The notes: a model not told the origin generated them from the sequence alone. A DNA stretch of 64,000 bases from Rhizomys pruinosus (GCA_009823505.1 VZQC01006589.1:2814776-2878775), one strand, 5' to 3'. Shown: positions 1-10,529, counted from the first letter of the stretch. Numbers and translations are program-made.

Positions 1-330
1 AAAAAAAAAAAAAAAGAACAAAATGATAACAATAATAATAATATGGAGTATAAGCTTTCAAGCCTAATTAAACAAAATCTATTGGAACATTAACATATTG
101 GGATGTTTTAGCTGTAAGCCATAGAACTCCAACTGCATACAGCCTAAGAATCTAACCAGTGGGATGAATAAGAAGAACACATGGCCTCTCAGCAGATAAG
201 ACCTTTACTTAGACCTCCAGGTCTGTCATTAAAATATATTCAACATGGATACTTCTATCTCTACCCTTGGATGAAAACTCAAGTTGTCAGTCAGTTCGTG
301 ATGATTCTAATAACTATTGGACAAAATAAT

Positions 331-334
331 AGGC

Positions 335-378
<44 letters not shown>

Positions 379-400
379 GATAGATAGATAGAGCAATGAA
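331..400. repeat. (GATA)n microsatellite
   Basis: Near-pure GATA units. Degenerate GATA/AAATA units resume after the following B2 and end in a second pure block at about 975-1016, so this was one array split by a SINE. Confidence 0.95.
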
Positions 401-443
401 AATAGATAAGTGGATGAATGACACATGATAAAAAGATAAATAG

Positions 444-700
444 GGGGCTGGAGAGATGGCCTAGCGGTTAAGAGCGCCGACCGCTCTTACAGAGGACCCG
501 GGTTCGATCCCCAGCACCCACATGGAGGCCGAGAACCGTCTGAGACTCCAATTCCAGGAGAACTCCAGTTCCAGGGGAATCCGAGACCCTCTTCTGACCT
601 CCGCGGCATTGCATGACACGGGTGCACAGACCTGCATGCAGACAGTACATTCATACACATACAGAAATAAATAAAATTAATTTAAAAAAATTAAAAAAAA
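444..700 (+). mobile_element. B2 SINE inserted in the GATA array
   Basis: Full element with Pol III A box (TGGCCTAGCGG) and B box (GGTTCGATCC). It is flanked by the exact 13-nt duplication AAAAGATAAATAG at 431-443 and 701-713. This is the best reference copy here of the locally dominant B2 type, with its ACAGTACATTCATACACATA tail. Confidence 0.95.
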
Positions 701-977
701 AAAAGATAAATAGGTAGATAACTGATAGATAATAAATAGGTAAATGATAGATTTGTAGATGAGTAAGTAATAAATAAATATGTAATAAATAAGAGGAAAA
801 TAGATAATACGTAGATGAATGATAGATGATAGAACATAGATAAATTAATGGCAGATAATAAGATAAATAGAAATAGATAACAGATGGTAGAGAGATAATA
901 AAGTAGATCAATAAACAGATAAATGAATGTTAGTAGATAGATGAGATAGATATAGATATAGATAAAAGAAGATAGAT

Positions 978-1017
<40 letters not shown>

Positions 1018-1020
1018 CTG
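701..1020. repeat. Decayed GATA array
   Basis: Continuation of the microsatellite: mostly GATA/AAATA-type units with point changes, then pure GATA near the end. No gene. Confidence 0.8.
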
Positions 1021-1076
1021 ACAGATGATAGAAAGACAGAAAGAGATTAGAATGCAATTGGCTTAAAATAATTTTT

Positions 1077-1222
1077 TTTGGTCTTTTTGAGACAGGGCCT
1101 CCCTGTAGCCCCAGCTGTCCTGGAACTCACTCTGTAGAGCAGGCTGGCCCTGAACTCACAAAGATCTGCCTGCCTCAGGCTCCTGAGTGCTAGGATTAAA
1201 GGTGTGCACCACCACACCCAGC
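1077..1222 (-). mobile_element. B1 SINE
   Basis: Read on minus: B1 body with A-tail ending at about 1077. TTAAAATAATTTT is repeated at both edges (about 1063 and 1224). Confidence 0.85.
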
Positions 1223-1239
1223 TTTTAAAATAATTTTAA

Positions 1240-1645
1240 ATGAGAAAACTTATCCAAGGGCCTACAGAGATGGCTCAGCACCCTAAACTAATCGCCTTCC
1301 AAAGGTCCACCTCTTAATGCCATCATCTGAGGGGTAGGCATCAATGTATAAATTTGCAAACATTCCTGCCACAATCTCACTCTTTCCATTGCCACAGAAT
1401 CTCTGAGATCCCAGGCTTTGTTTTCTCTGCCAACTTCTGATTTGCTGCTTGTCTCTCGGGTGTTCAGTCATCCACTCAGGGACACCTGCCAGCCTCTGCC
1501 TTCCCCTCACTGCAGGGAGCACACATCAAGGTCTCCTTAAAGACCCTCATTATTGAGGAGGAAAAGCAAATAAGACTGATCCCTTCCCTTTATGGAATGT
1601 ATCTCACCAACCTTTGTACGCCCATCAAATGTAAAGAGTTCAAAA
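1240..1645. other. Single-copy DNA
   Basis: Apart from a 17-bp B2-head remnant (CAGAGATGGCTCAGCA near 1264) nothing is recognised. A short minus-strand open frame here has no family resemblance. Confidence 0.4.
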
Positions 1646-1649
1646 TCCT

Positions 1650-2215
1650 TTTTTAAATATTGATTTTTAATTGTTATTTGAGAATTTCATACATGAATAC
1701 AATGTATTTGGACCATATTTGTCCCCCAAACCCCCAACTCCTCCCAGATCCCCCATATATGCCTCTTCCAAACTTTGTGCCCTCTTTTTTAATTTTTTTT
1801 TAAATTTTATTTATTTTTGTATGTGTATGAATGTACTGTCTGCATGTAGGTTTGGGCACCAGTGTCGTGCAATGCCTCGGAGGTCAGAAGAGGGCGGTCA
1901 GATTCCCCTGGAACTGGAGTTAAAGACGGTTCTCAGCCGCCATGTGGGTGCTGAGGATCGAACCCAGGTCCTCTGAAAGAGCAGTCGGCGCTCTTAACCA
2001 CTAGGCTATCTCTCCAGCCCCTGTGCCCTCTCTTTTTAAAAAATATAGCCCAATGGGTCCAATTAACACTGACCATATACAAATGGGTGTTGGGTCATCC
2101 ACTGGTGTCTCTTCAACCTTCCAGGGACCACAATCCTAAAGAAATGTGACTCCCCCTCCCCTAGGAACTATCAACTGTCAATACTGCCTTGGCTATGAGT
2201 AGATGGGAGCTCAAA
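1650..2215 (-). mobile_element. LINE-1 3' end fragment (Lx-like)
   Basis: TTGAGAATTTCATACATGAA and the following ACTCCTCCCAGATCC-type text match antisense rodent L1 3' regions. The element is split by the B2 at 1786-2021. Confidence 0.6.
1786..2021 (-). mobile_element. B2 SINE nested in LINE-1
   Basis: Antisense B2 bounded by TGTGCCCTCT at 1776-1785 and 2022-2031. Confidence 0.9.
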
Positions 2216-2228
2216 ATCTTATTGTAAG

Positions 2229-2263
<35 letters not shown>
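2229..2263. repeat. (AC)n microsatellite
   Basis: Pure AC run of about 17 units next to a B1. Confidence 0.95.
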
Positions 2264-2266
<3 letters not shown>

Positions 2267-2700
2267 TGGTTGTCTTGAAACAGTTTCATGTAACCCAGGC
2301 TAACCTAGAACTCACTATATAGACTGTTAGAGAAAAGGCACATATATGTTGGATCTATGCAGGCTCGAACCCCAGATAAAAGACAGGCACACCAGGATTA
2401 AGATCACTCAGGAACATATTTATTTCAGGAATGGTCAGGGCTGACACGTCTGTTGGTACATGGTCGCTACCAGCAAAAAGATGGTCACTGAGGCAAGCCC
2501 TTTTAAACCCATTGGGTGGGGCCTCAGGTAAAGGGGAAGAGGTCACTAACTTACAGCTTCTGGAAGAAGTGGACATCTGTGTGTCCCTTGGAATTCTGGG
2601 AGACTCAGACCTAACATAGACAAGAATTCCTTGAATTTCTGACTGTCTTACCTCACAAGAGCTGGGATTCTGGGCATGCATCACGACTCCTGCTGGAACC
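2264..2700 (-). mobile_element. B1 SINE interrupted by a solo LTR
   Basis: B1 text at 2264-2324 continues at 2622-2700 once the LTR and one TAGAC copy are removed. This proves the order of insertion. Confidence 0.75.
2325..2616 (-). mobile_element. Solo LTR of an endogenous retrovirus-like element
   Basis: 292 bp, starting TGTTAG and ending CTAACA (perfect 6-nt inverted termini, TG...CA). It is flanked by the exact 5-nt duplication TAGAC at 2320-2324 and 2617-2621. On the minus strand a TTTAAAA box near 2505 precedes an AATAAA near 2420, giving U3-R-U5 order. The 5-bp target size suits ERVL-type integrases; the family name is unknown. No internal genes. Confidence 0.8.
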
Positions 2701-2785
2701 TTTAAACATGTTTCATGCCTTAACCTAAACTGAGAAAGAAAAGTGCATTTGATCCCCCTTGAAGTCCATAAAAAAAGGAAGCTGG

Positions 2786-3020
2786 GGCTGGAGAGATGGC
2801 CTAGCAGTTAAGAGTGCCCACCGCTCTTACAGAACACCCGGGTTCGATCCCCAGCACCCACATGGCGGCCGAGAACCATCTGAAACTCCAAATCCAGGAG
2901 AACTCCAGTTCCAGGGGAATCCGACACCCTCTTCTGACCTCTGGGGCATTGCACAACACGGGTGCACAAACCTGCATGCAGACAGTACATTCATACACAT
3001 ACAGAAATAAAAAATAAAAA
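2786..3020 (+). mobile_element. B2 SINE
   Basis: Flanked by AAAAAAAGGAAGCTGGGG (about 2770-2787 and 3021-3040). Confidence 0.9.
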
Positions 3021-3039
3021 AAAAAAAAAGGAAGCTGGG

Positions 3040-3200
3040 GTGGGCTAGGTGGTGCACACCTTTAATCCTAGCACTCGCACTCGGGAGGCAGAGGCAGGTG
3101 GATCTTTGTGAGTTCAAGGCCAGCCTGGTCTACAGAGCAAGTTCCAGGACAGCTGGGGCTACAGGGAGACCCTGTCTCAAAAAGATCAAAAAAAAAAAAA
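3040..3200 (+). mobile_element. B1 SINE
   Basis: B1 with internal CACTCG duplication near 3072-3085 and an A-tail at 3178-3200. It abuts the 3' duplication of the preceding B2. Confidence 0.85.
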
Positions 3201-3508
3201 GAAAGTTGGGAGAGGGAAGCCCAGGTTTGGTTACTCTGCAACTCAATAATCCTCTCCCTACTGCTCTGGAATCCCTCTCCTCAGAGCCCTGTCTGTGAGG
3301 CTGTTTGTGTGCCTTCCCAGATCCTTAAGTGTCCTCTCTCCCTAGGCATAGATTTGTTACAAGGTGGGCGAGATACCCACCACAATCCTCTGAGACTGGG
3401 GGAGAAGCTCAGGACTTCTGGGGAATGCTCTAGGAAGATACAAATTAGACTCAACCCAACCCCAACTAGAATACCAGCAATTTTCCCTGTTAATAGTAAA
3501 ACAATCAT

Positions 3509-3587
3509 GTCTATGGCCATATCACCCCAAACATGTCTTATTCAGAAGCTAAGCAGGGCCAGGCCTGGTTAGTACTTAGATGGGAGA
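3509..3587 (+). pseudogene. 5S rRNA pseudogene (truncated)
   Basis: Opens GTCTATGGCCATATCACCCC, matching the 5S 5' end GTCTACGGCCATACCACCC. It resumes as GAAGCTAAGCAGGG and GGCCTGGTTAGTACTTAGATG, matching 5S box A/IE/C. About 11 nt are missing between those parts, and the 3' end stops at GGGAGA before an A-rich stretch. Not a functional gene. Confidence 0.85.
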
Positions 3588-3660
3588 AAAACACAACAAA
3601 ATGAATAAGTCATGAATGACAAATAAAGTTGCAAATGAATACAAAGATTTTCTTTTTCTG

Positions 3661-3783
3661 GGCCAGGTGTGATGGTACATGCCTTTAATCCCAGGACTCA
3701 GGAGGCAGAGGCAGGCAGATCTTTGTGAGCTCAAGGCCAGCTTTGTCTACATAGCAAGCTCCAGGCCACTTAAAAGGACCAAA
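3661..3783 (+). mobile_element. B1 SINE
   Basis: Bounded by the long duplication ACAAAGATTTTCTTTTTCT (about 3641 and 3785). Confidence 0.88.
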
Positions 3784-3927
3784 AACAAAGATTTTCTTTT
3801 TCTAAAAAATAATTTGAAAAAATTTAGGTCATTTTCTAGACCATTTATTTCCTCTTTTCAGTTGTATTATAAATACTAGAGTTTCGTAGATAATTAAGCT
3901 AATTTCACAACTCATATAAAAAAAAAG

Positions 3928-4190
3928 AGGGCTGAAGAGATGGCCTAGTGGTTAGGAGCTCCAACTGCTCTTGTAGAGGACCCGGGTTTGATCCCCAGCA
4001 CCCACATGGCAGCTGAGAACCATCTTTGACTCCAGTTCCAGAGGAATCCGACGCCCTCTTCTGACCTCCATGGCATTGCACGACACGGTGCACAAACCTA
4101 CATGCAGACAGTACATTCACACACACACACACACACACACACAAATAAATGAATAAATTTTAAAAAATTAAAAAATAAATAAAAAAGAAA
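3928..4190 (+). mobile_element. B2 SINE with expanded (CA)n
   Basis: Full B2; its 3' region has grown a CA run at about 4118-4142. Confidence 0.88.
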
Positions 4191-4195
4191 CCAGG

Positions 4196-4285
4196 CTATG
4201 GGACAAAGGATGTGACTCAGTGCTAGAGTATTTACCTAGCATTCAAAAGGTCCTGCATTAGATCCCTAGTACTGAAGAAAAAGTC
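4196..4285 (+). mobile_element. ID-type SINE
   Basis: GTGACTCAGTGCTAGAGTAT then CCTAGCATTC resembles the ID element derived from tRNA-Ala/BC1, with an A-rich end. Confidence 0.6.
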
Positions 4286-4425
4286 AAAAACCCTAGAATA
4301 GCTACAGTTTGGGCTACAACAGTAGTTTTGATGTGTGTTATGTGATTTCAGTGCTCTTATAAGCATTCTTTGATAGCAGTCTACATTTCTTTTTAAAATA
4401 AATAATGCAACAGAAGAATGGTCAG

Positions 4426-4757
4426 TAGGGCTGGAGTGGGTAAGGCTGCTTGCTGAGCAGCCATGAGGACCGGAGTTCAAATCCCCAGGACCCACATAAG
4501 AATCCAGATGTGGCCCCACATACACTTGTAACCCCAACAGTGTTAGCAACGTCAACAGGAGGATTCTGGGGCTTGCTGGCTGCCAACCTAGCTCCAAGTT
4601 CAAAGAGAAACTCTGTCTCAAGGGAATAAGGAGAAGGCACCCTCTGGCCTCTGCACACTCACAGGTATGCACAGCCATACATACATCTATACCACAAGCA
4701 TACTCACACATGAAGGAAGGGAGGGAGGGAGAGGGAGGGAGAGAGAGAGGGAGGAAA
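4426..4757 (+). mobile_element. B4-type SINE and (GGGA)n tail
   Basis: tRNA-like head followed by B1-like middle (GGCTTGCTGGCTGCC) and CCTCTGGCCTCTGCACAC, then a GGGA-rich tract from 4711. Confidence 0.65.
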
Positions 4758-4864
4758 GAAGACTGGTTTACATTTTAATAAATTTTCAAATGGTTATTGT
4801 TTGAAATAATCAATTTTTTATTACTGATTTTACGTTTCTTCCCAGTGATTGAAACACATAATCT

Positions 4865-5010
4865 AGCTGTGTGTGGTGGCACACCTTTAATCCCAACACT
4901 TTGAAGACAGAAGTAGGCAGATCTCCGTGAGATCAAGGCCAGTCTGGTCTACATAACAAGTTCCAGGCTCGATGGGACTACAGGGAGACATTTTCTCAAA
5001 CAAAACAAAA
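4865..5010 (+). mobile_element. B1 SINE
   Basis: Older, diverged B1. ACATAATCT appears on both sides (about 4857 and 5011). Confidence 0.8.
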
Positions 5011-5339
5011 ACATAATCTTATTTGTTTAATTATTTTAGTAAAGAATGAGAACTTGGAGGAATTTTTTTCTGAGACTGAGTTGGTCTTAAACTTGCTGTG
5101 CTTTGTAGTCCGGACTGGCCTCAAATTTAGGATCCTGCATCAGCCTTCCAAATGCTGGATTACAGGCAGGCTGCATGGAGCTCTTAGATTAAGTATTTCA
5201 GGGATGAGTTGGACACATTTTGTAAAGTTTGATCAATACACGAAAAGTACTACACACTTCAGTTTATATATCATTAGATGGTCCAGATCTGCAACTGTAA
5301 ACACCAGCTTAAGTTTCTGTATCTAATACTCAATGTCTT
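5011..5339. other. Single-copy and old repeat remnants
   Basis: A decayed antisense B1-like stretch lies near 5070-5170 (CCTCAAATTTAGGATCCTG, GATTACAGG). The rest is unrecognised. Confidence 0.35.
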
Positions 5340-5352
5340 ACTCATTGCTTGT

Positions 5353-5659
5353 TTTTTTTTTTTGTGGGTGGTTTTTTTTGTTTTTTTGGTTTTTTTTGTT
5401 GTTTTTTTATTTTTGATACAGGGTCTCCCCTCTCTATAGCCCCAGCTAGCCTGGAACTCACTCTGTAGACCAGAATAACCTTGAACTCACAGAGATCCAC
5501 CTGCCTCTGCCTCTGCCTCCAGAGTGGTAGGATTAAAGGTGTGGGCTACCACACCCGGTTTAAAGAGGTTCTTAGCCGTCATGTGGGTGCTGAGGATCGA
5601 ACCCAGGTCCTCTGCAAGACCAGTTGGCACTCTTAACCACTGAGCCATCTCTCCAGCCC
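5353..5659 (-). mobile_element. Composite B2-head/B1 SINE, copy 1
   Basis: Read on minus: a B2 5' head of about 95 nt (5659 to about 5562) with A and B boxes, ending GCTAAGAACCTCTTTAAA. It runs directly into a B1 body (about 5561-5412) and an A-rich tail (5411-5353). A 13-nt duplication with one mismatch, ACTCATT(G/A)CTTGT, flanks the whole unit at 5340-5352 and 5660-5672. The same B2/B1 junction occurs at 18810-19114. It is analogous to ID-B1 fusions (B4) but uses a B2 head. Confidence 0.85.
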
Positions 5660-5889
5660 ACTCATTACTTGTCGTAAGAGTAAAAATACAGCCCAATTAT
5701 TTCTCCAGAATTTCTCCTATACTTTGCCCTACCAAATCTTTTTTAGAAGAAAAGAGAAATAAACATTCAGATAGGCCTCAGTAAAGAAATTGCTTCAGAT
5801 TCCTGGTTGCTGTGTTCTTCCACACCTGAGAATTTCAACCACAACAAAATGATTGGTTGACTTCCTCAAACCCTGAAAGGGACATCTGG

Positions 5890-6055
5890 GGGCCAGGAGG
5901 ATGGCTCAGACACTTACTACCAAACCTGATGACCTGAGTTCGAGCCCTATGCCCCACATGTGGAAGGAGAGGACCAACTCCTATCAACAGTCCTCTGTTC
6001 TCTTCCACAGTCACATGGGGGCATACATAAGGCTATATATGAAATAAATTTTATT
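5890..6055 (+). mobile_element. RSINE1/B4-family SINE
   Basis: CTGATGACCTGAGTTCGAGC and CACATGTGGAAGGAGAGGAC are typical of RSINE1. Confidence 0.7.
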
Positions 6056-6935
6056 TCTTTTCTCCTTTCAAAATGAGAAAAGAAAGGAAAGTTTGAAGGG
6101 AGTTGAAACACTGTTATAACCTGGGAAGCTGACTGTCTGCTTTCCCATAAGCAGTTAACTTTTGTTTATTGTGTAAAGATGTAATGTGAATACAATGAAC
6201 TCCTAAATGCAGGGGGGTTCAGTAAAACTATACTGTCTTCCTAGACAAAGACAGCATGCTGGCAGTGTTGTTAAGAGACTAAATCCCTGATAAACAAACA
6301 GGGTCACTGAGGAATACTAAAGATGGCTCACTTCTTCCTGCTTCTTCGTCAGGCAGGATGGCCGTATTTTTCACTCCTGCAGGGAGGGCCGCTTCAACTG
6401 ACTTTAGAGTCAGGAAGCCTAGGATATCTCAGCTTGAGGATGTGACTCAACAGCCTTCTCTTCCTTGTTTAAGTTGACCAGTCTAAATCTAGGGGAGAGG
6501 GAACTTCTAAAATCCTAAAATCATTCCCAAGAGACATTGGATTCTGTTTCTGGGTACCGCCTCCATTTATGGAGGGCTTCATCTTTCTGTATGAATGTGC
6601 CTGTATGTGTGATTGTATGTATGGATGTGATTATCTCTCAAGAATAGTGTGTTTGCCTCTTGCTCTTTGCTGGTCTGAGATTTTTTTTTTTCCCCTTGCC
6701 TTTTAATTCTTTAATTGATTGAGAAAACAAATCCCTAGATTGGTAACATACCAACACAACATTATCTCTTATTTTTACAAGAGAATTTCGAGGTAAAAAT
6801 GGTGTCATTTCCTTTTCTTAGGAGTCAAATCTAGTTGCTGTATCCAGCAATGATATCATTGGATCATTAAAGAATGAGGCACACATGAAAATATGTAGCA
6901 ATCATAACATAGATTATATAATATTTAGTTTTAAT
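6056..6935. other. Single-copy DNA
   Basis: No gene or repeat recognised beyond a T-run near 6680. Confidence 0.4.
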
Positions 6936-7285
6936 CATCAACCTGACACAATCTAAAACCACCTAGAAAGACAGTCTCAATGAGGAATTGTCTAGATTAG
7001 ATTGGCCTGTGGGCAGGTCTGTAAGTGATTGTCTTAATTATGTTAATTGATGTGGAAAGACCCACCCTAAAGATAGAAGGCACCTTTATTTCCCTGGGGT
7101 TTTGCAGGTCATTTCTCCCTGCTCTTGACTGTGGACGGGACACCATCAGCTGCATCCTGCCATCGTGACGCCTCACAAGGATGGACGGTGGGTGACCTGG
7201 ACTTGTGAGCTAAAATAAACCCTTCCTCTCTTAAGCTGTTTTTGTCAGGGTATTTTATCACATGAACGGAAGTGAAGCTAGGACA
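6936..7285 (+). mobile_element. Rodent dispersed repeat, LTR/MaLR-like
   Basis: Contains TGTCTAGATTAGATTGGCCT, an AATAAACCCTTCCTC segment and GTCAGGGTATTTTATCACA, a text I know as high-copy in rodents. The class is uncertain. An AATAAA sits about 65 nt from the end. Confidence 0.4.
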
Positions 7286-8480
7286 AATAAAAATTAAATA
7301 TTTATTTTTCCAAGGTAATAGTTTAAATTAATTTTCCCTTCGACATTAAATTGTCTTTGGGCTAAGGGATGCCTAGACATCTAGTAAAATGATATTTCTG
7401 AGTATTTCCGGAAGAAGTACCATTTGAATTGGCAACCTGAATGATTATCACCCTCAATATGGATACGCATTGTCTAGTACATTGAAGGGATGAACAGAAT
7501 TTAAAAGGTAGAGCTTGGATGAAGTCACTCCCTTTGAGCTAAGACACGAAAGTTCTCCATGTGGTGGACGTTAGAATTCCTGGCTCTCCAACCTTCAGAT
7601 TTGGTCAAGACTTGTTCTATCACCTCTACGTCCTCTCTGGTCCTCGGGCCTCTAGAATCAGACTGAATCACACCAGTGGCATTCCTGATTATCCAGTTCA
7701 CAAATGCCAAATCCTGAGACTTCTCTGTATTTACAGAAGCCAATCCTTATAATAAATTCTTCACATGCACACATACAGAACACACAAACACAGAACTCAC
7801 ATTATACAACATACACGTACATAGAACATACCCACAGAGTACATATATAGAACACACAACTACTTAGAACATGCATACATAGAACACACACACACACACT
7901 CACCCATTTGGTTATTTTTTCTCAAGAGAACCTGAACCAATGTAGTAGATAAAAGAAAAATAGCAGTAGCATTGATGAAATTTTCTGACAAAGTCTGTGG
8001 CACAACATAATCCAGCCATGCAAAAGAGGTTACAAAGATTGAGGGTGCAGAGGATGGGGAGTCAGCTCAGGCTTTGTTCAATCATAAATCATAGTGAATC
8101 ATGATTACTGTTGCGAAGTGAGTCATGATGTTGCCAAGTATTTTGACAAAGCATAAAACTTGTGTGAACATAGGAATGATATAGATGCAATAGACTTCCT
8201 AAATCCCAAAGACTGCTGTCCACAATTCAAAGCTAAGACTCAGCTAAATTCAGTCCTTTATTTACCTAGCCAACTTCTATTTACCTAGTATCTGCTGTAC
8301 CTTAGGCCCTATGCTAGGTTCTGAGGGTACAGTAGTGAAGGACACAGCCAGATACTATACTCTCCTACCTGATACTTTTATCCTGTTTTTATAATACAGC
8401 ATTTATATTGTTTTGTTCTTTATAAGGAAAAATATTTTTTAAAGACACACACATGGTTTTTCAAATTATAAATATGGTTC
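7286..8480. other. Single-copy DNA with an AC/ACAT-rich stretch
   Basis: 7760-7900 is rich in ACACA/ACATAGAAC units. Nothing else is recognised. Confidence 0.4.
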
Positions 8481-8484
8481 CTTG

Positions 8485-8623
8485 AGACAGCTAAAGGCTA
8501 AAGGTGCTTGCTGCCAAACCTGACAACATGAGTTCGATCCCCAGGACCCACATGTTAGAAGAGAACTGACTTCCAGAAATTGTCTCTGACCTCTACTTGA
8601 ATGATGTGGGACACACATACAAA

Positions 8624-8670
<47 letters not shown>
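8485..8670 (+). mobile_element. RSINE1-type SINE with (AAAT)n tail
   Basis: TTGCTGCCAAACCTGACAAC and the B box GAGTTCGATCC are followed by about 12 AAAT units. Confidence 0.7.
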
Positions 8671-8671
<1 letters not shown>

Positions 8672-8696
8672 ATAAAAATAAAAAATTATCACTAGG

Positions 8697-8912
8697 GACT
8701 GAAGAGATGGCTCAGTAGTTAAGAGCACCTACTGCTCTTACAGAGGACCCAGGTTTGATTCCCAGCACCCACATGGCAGCTAAGAACAGTCTTTAACTCC
8801 AGTTCCAGGGGAATCCGACACCCTCTTCTCACCTCCGAAGCATTGCACAAATGTGGGTGCACCTACTTACATGCAGACAGTACACTCATACACATTAAAA
8901 AAAAAAAAAAAG
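8697..8912 (+). mobile_element. B2 SINE
   Basis: Complete head and body; the tail is a run of A. Confidence 0.88.
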
Positions 8913-9104
8913 ATCAGTAATTGTCACTAATGAAATAGCTGTATGTTCTGGAATAAATAAAAAAAAATTTAAAAAAAAAAAAAAGGTTTAGGAATAGAGA
9001 AAGGGAAATATAGACAACACAATAATGTAAAAACTAAATGTAAACAAAGTTTTTAAAAATAAAAGTTACAATCTTTTTTTAAACAAACAAACCAATTTAT
9101 TATA

Positions 9105-9508
9105 TATATTATTTGTTTTGTGTGAGTGTCTGTAATAAGTGGGAGTGTGTGCCACAGCATGTGGGTGGAGGGTAGAGGACAACTTTCAGGAGTCAGTTCT
9201 CACAGCAATATAGTCTGGACACTTATTTGATCAATTTGATTGAACATACAAGCCCACCCCAGCTGGATGGTGGGACCCTTGGGCTGTGTGGGTTTGGGCA
9301 CAACTGCTTGCAAATTGGTTTTACATGAAGGATGCTTGTACTCATAAATTATTACTTATTGTTAAGAAATAAAAAAAAAGAAGTAATTAAAAAAAAAGAA
9401 AAAAAAGAAAAAAAAAAGAAGTCAGTTCTCTCCATCATCCATGGATCGAACTCTTGTCATCAGGTTTGGTGGCAGGCACCTTTACCCACCTCAACAGCCC
9501 AAAAGATA
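9105..9508 (-). mobile_element. RSINE1-type SINE split by a later insertion
   Basis: Minus-strand SINE text at 9105-9201 continues at 9431-9508 (GGATCGAACTC...GGTGGCAGGCACC). Confidence 0.6.
9202..9419 (+). pseudogene. Polyadenylated retrocopy fragment of unknown source
   Basis: About 150 nt of sequence of no known family leads to an AATAAA (about 9367) and a long A-rich tail. It is bounded by AGTCAGTTCTC at 9191-9201 and 9420-9430. This looks like an L1-mobilised, 5'-truncated transcript end. The parent is not recognised. Confidence 0.55.
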
Positions 9509-9512
9509 CAAT

Positions 9513-9646
9513 CTTTTTTTTTTTGGTTTTTCGAGACAGAATCTTCCTGTAGCCCCAGCTGTCCTGGAACTCGCTCTGTAGACCATGCTGGCCTTGAACT
9601 CACAAAGATCTGCCTGCCTCTGCCTCCCGAGCGCCACCATACTGGG
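9513..9646 (-). mobile_element. B1 SINE
   Basis: Bounded by AAAAGATA(C/T)AATCT at about 9500 and 9648. Confidence 0.85.
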
Positions 9647-9661
9647 CAAAAGATATAATCT

Positions 9662-10529
9662 TGATGCAACATCCAAATCTGAAAATAAGAGACAGGCCAA
9701 AAATTGCCTTGAAAGCAAAGTTGTATACTTTTAGTGTAATGGGGGAGGGACTATATTATAAAGCTAAGATAATTTAAATATCATTTCCTAAACAGAGAAA
9801 CAGAAAAGCAATTTAACAGATGCAAATGAGGTCCAAAACTAAGACCAATAAACATCTGTGGTAGATACTTCTAAGCATGTAGAAATAGTGCTTAGACAAG
9901 TGCCCTGCTCATTTACTGGAACATAAAGAGGAATTTGTAAACATTATTTTCTTAAACATTAATTTCAAATGTACCATGCACATAGATGTATGATATGAAG
10001 GGACTAGAAGAAATCTCAGAAGAGTAAAGACTCCTGTGACTTCACATAAAGCCCAATATGTAAAGATATTTATCTTGGCTACTACAGATATCTACAACTG
10101 GTCAAAGTTCAGAGAAGTAAATGATCACGGGGGCAGGGCAGCCCCGGTTAGTACATCTACAATATAATCCCTCCACCTAAAACTCAGCGAACATAGTGGA
10201 AAGGAGGAGGAAAGATCAAAAGAGCCAGAGGACCAAGACAGCTGCTGTGAAATATCATCTTCCAAACAAGACAGGGGTGCTGGACCCATAAAGTCTCATC
10301 TATATGGTTCCCTGAGCAAGGCTTGCAAAATGATCACAACAGGTGACATGGATAGGGAAAATTTTACAACGTCCCACCTCTAGATGAAGAACTACAGGCA
10401 ACCTTCAGCTGCTGAGGGAGGGAGAGAATCCGTTTTGTCCAGACAAGGCCTCTGACAGATTATCCAAGTCCTCGTGATCAGCCCCAAACATGTGTACCAT
10501 TGAGCAACACTAAGTAGACTCAGTAGGTT
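9662..10529. other. Single-copy DNA
   Basis: No gene or repeat recognised. Confidence 0.4.

Noticed and set aside
480..520. tRNA gene (A and B boxes)
   Set aside because: The boxes belong to the tRNA-derived head of B2; no cloverleaf 3' half follows.
461..658. Recurring short open frames giving [14 protein letters not shown] or [16 protein letters not shown] peptides (also at 2801, 28803, 52832, 63297 and others)
   Set aside because: They are antisense translations of the B2 SINE; the same peptide appears wherever a B2 lies.
331..1020. CRISPR-like regular repeat
   Set aside because: It is a GATA microsatellite in a mammalian genome, with no spacers.
3108..3572. 154-codon plus-strand open frame
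   Set aside because: Begins in a B1 and ends in the 5S pseudogene; no protein family resemblance.
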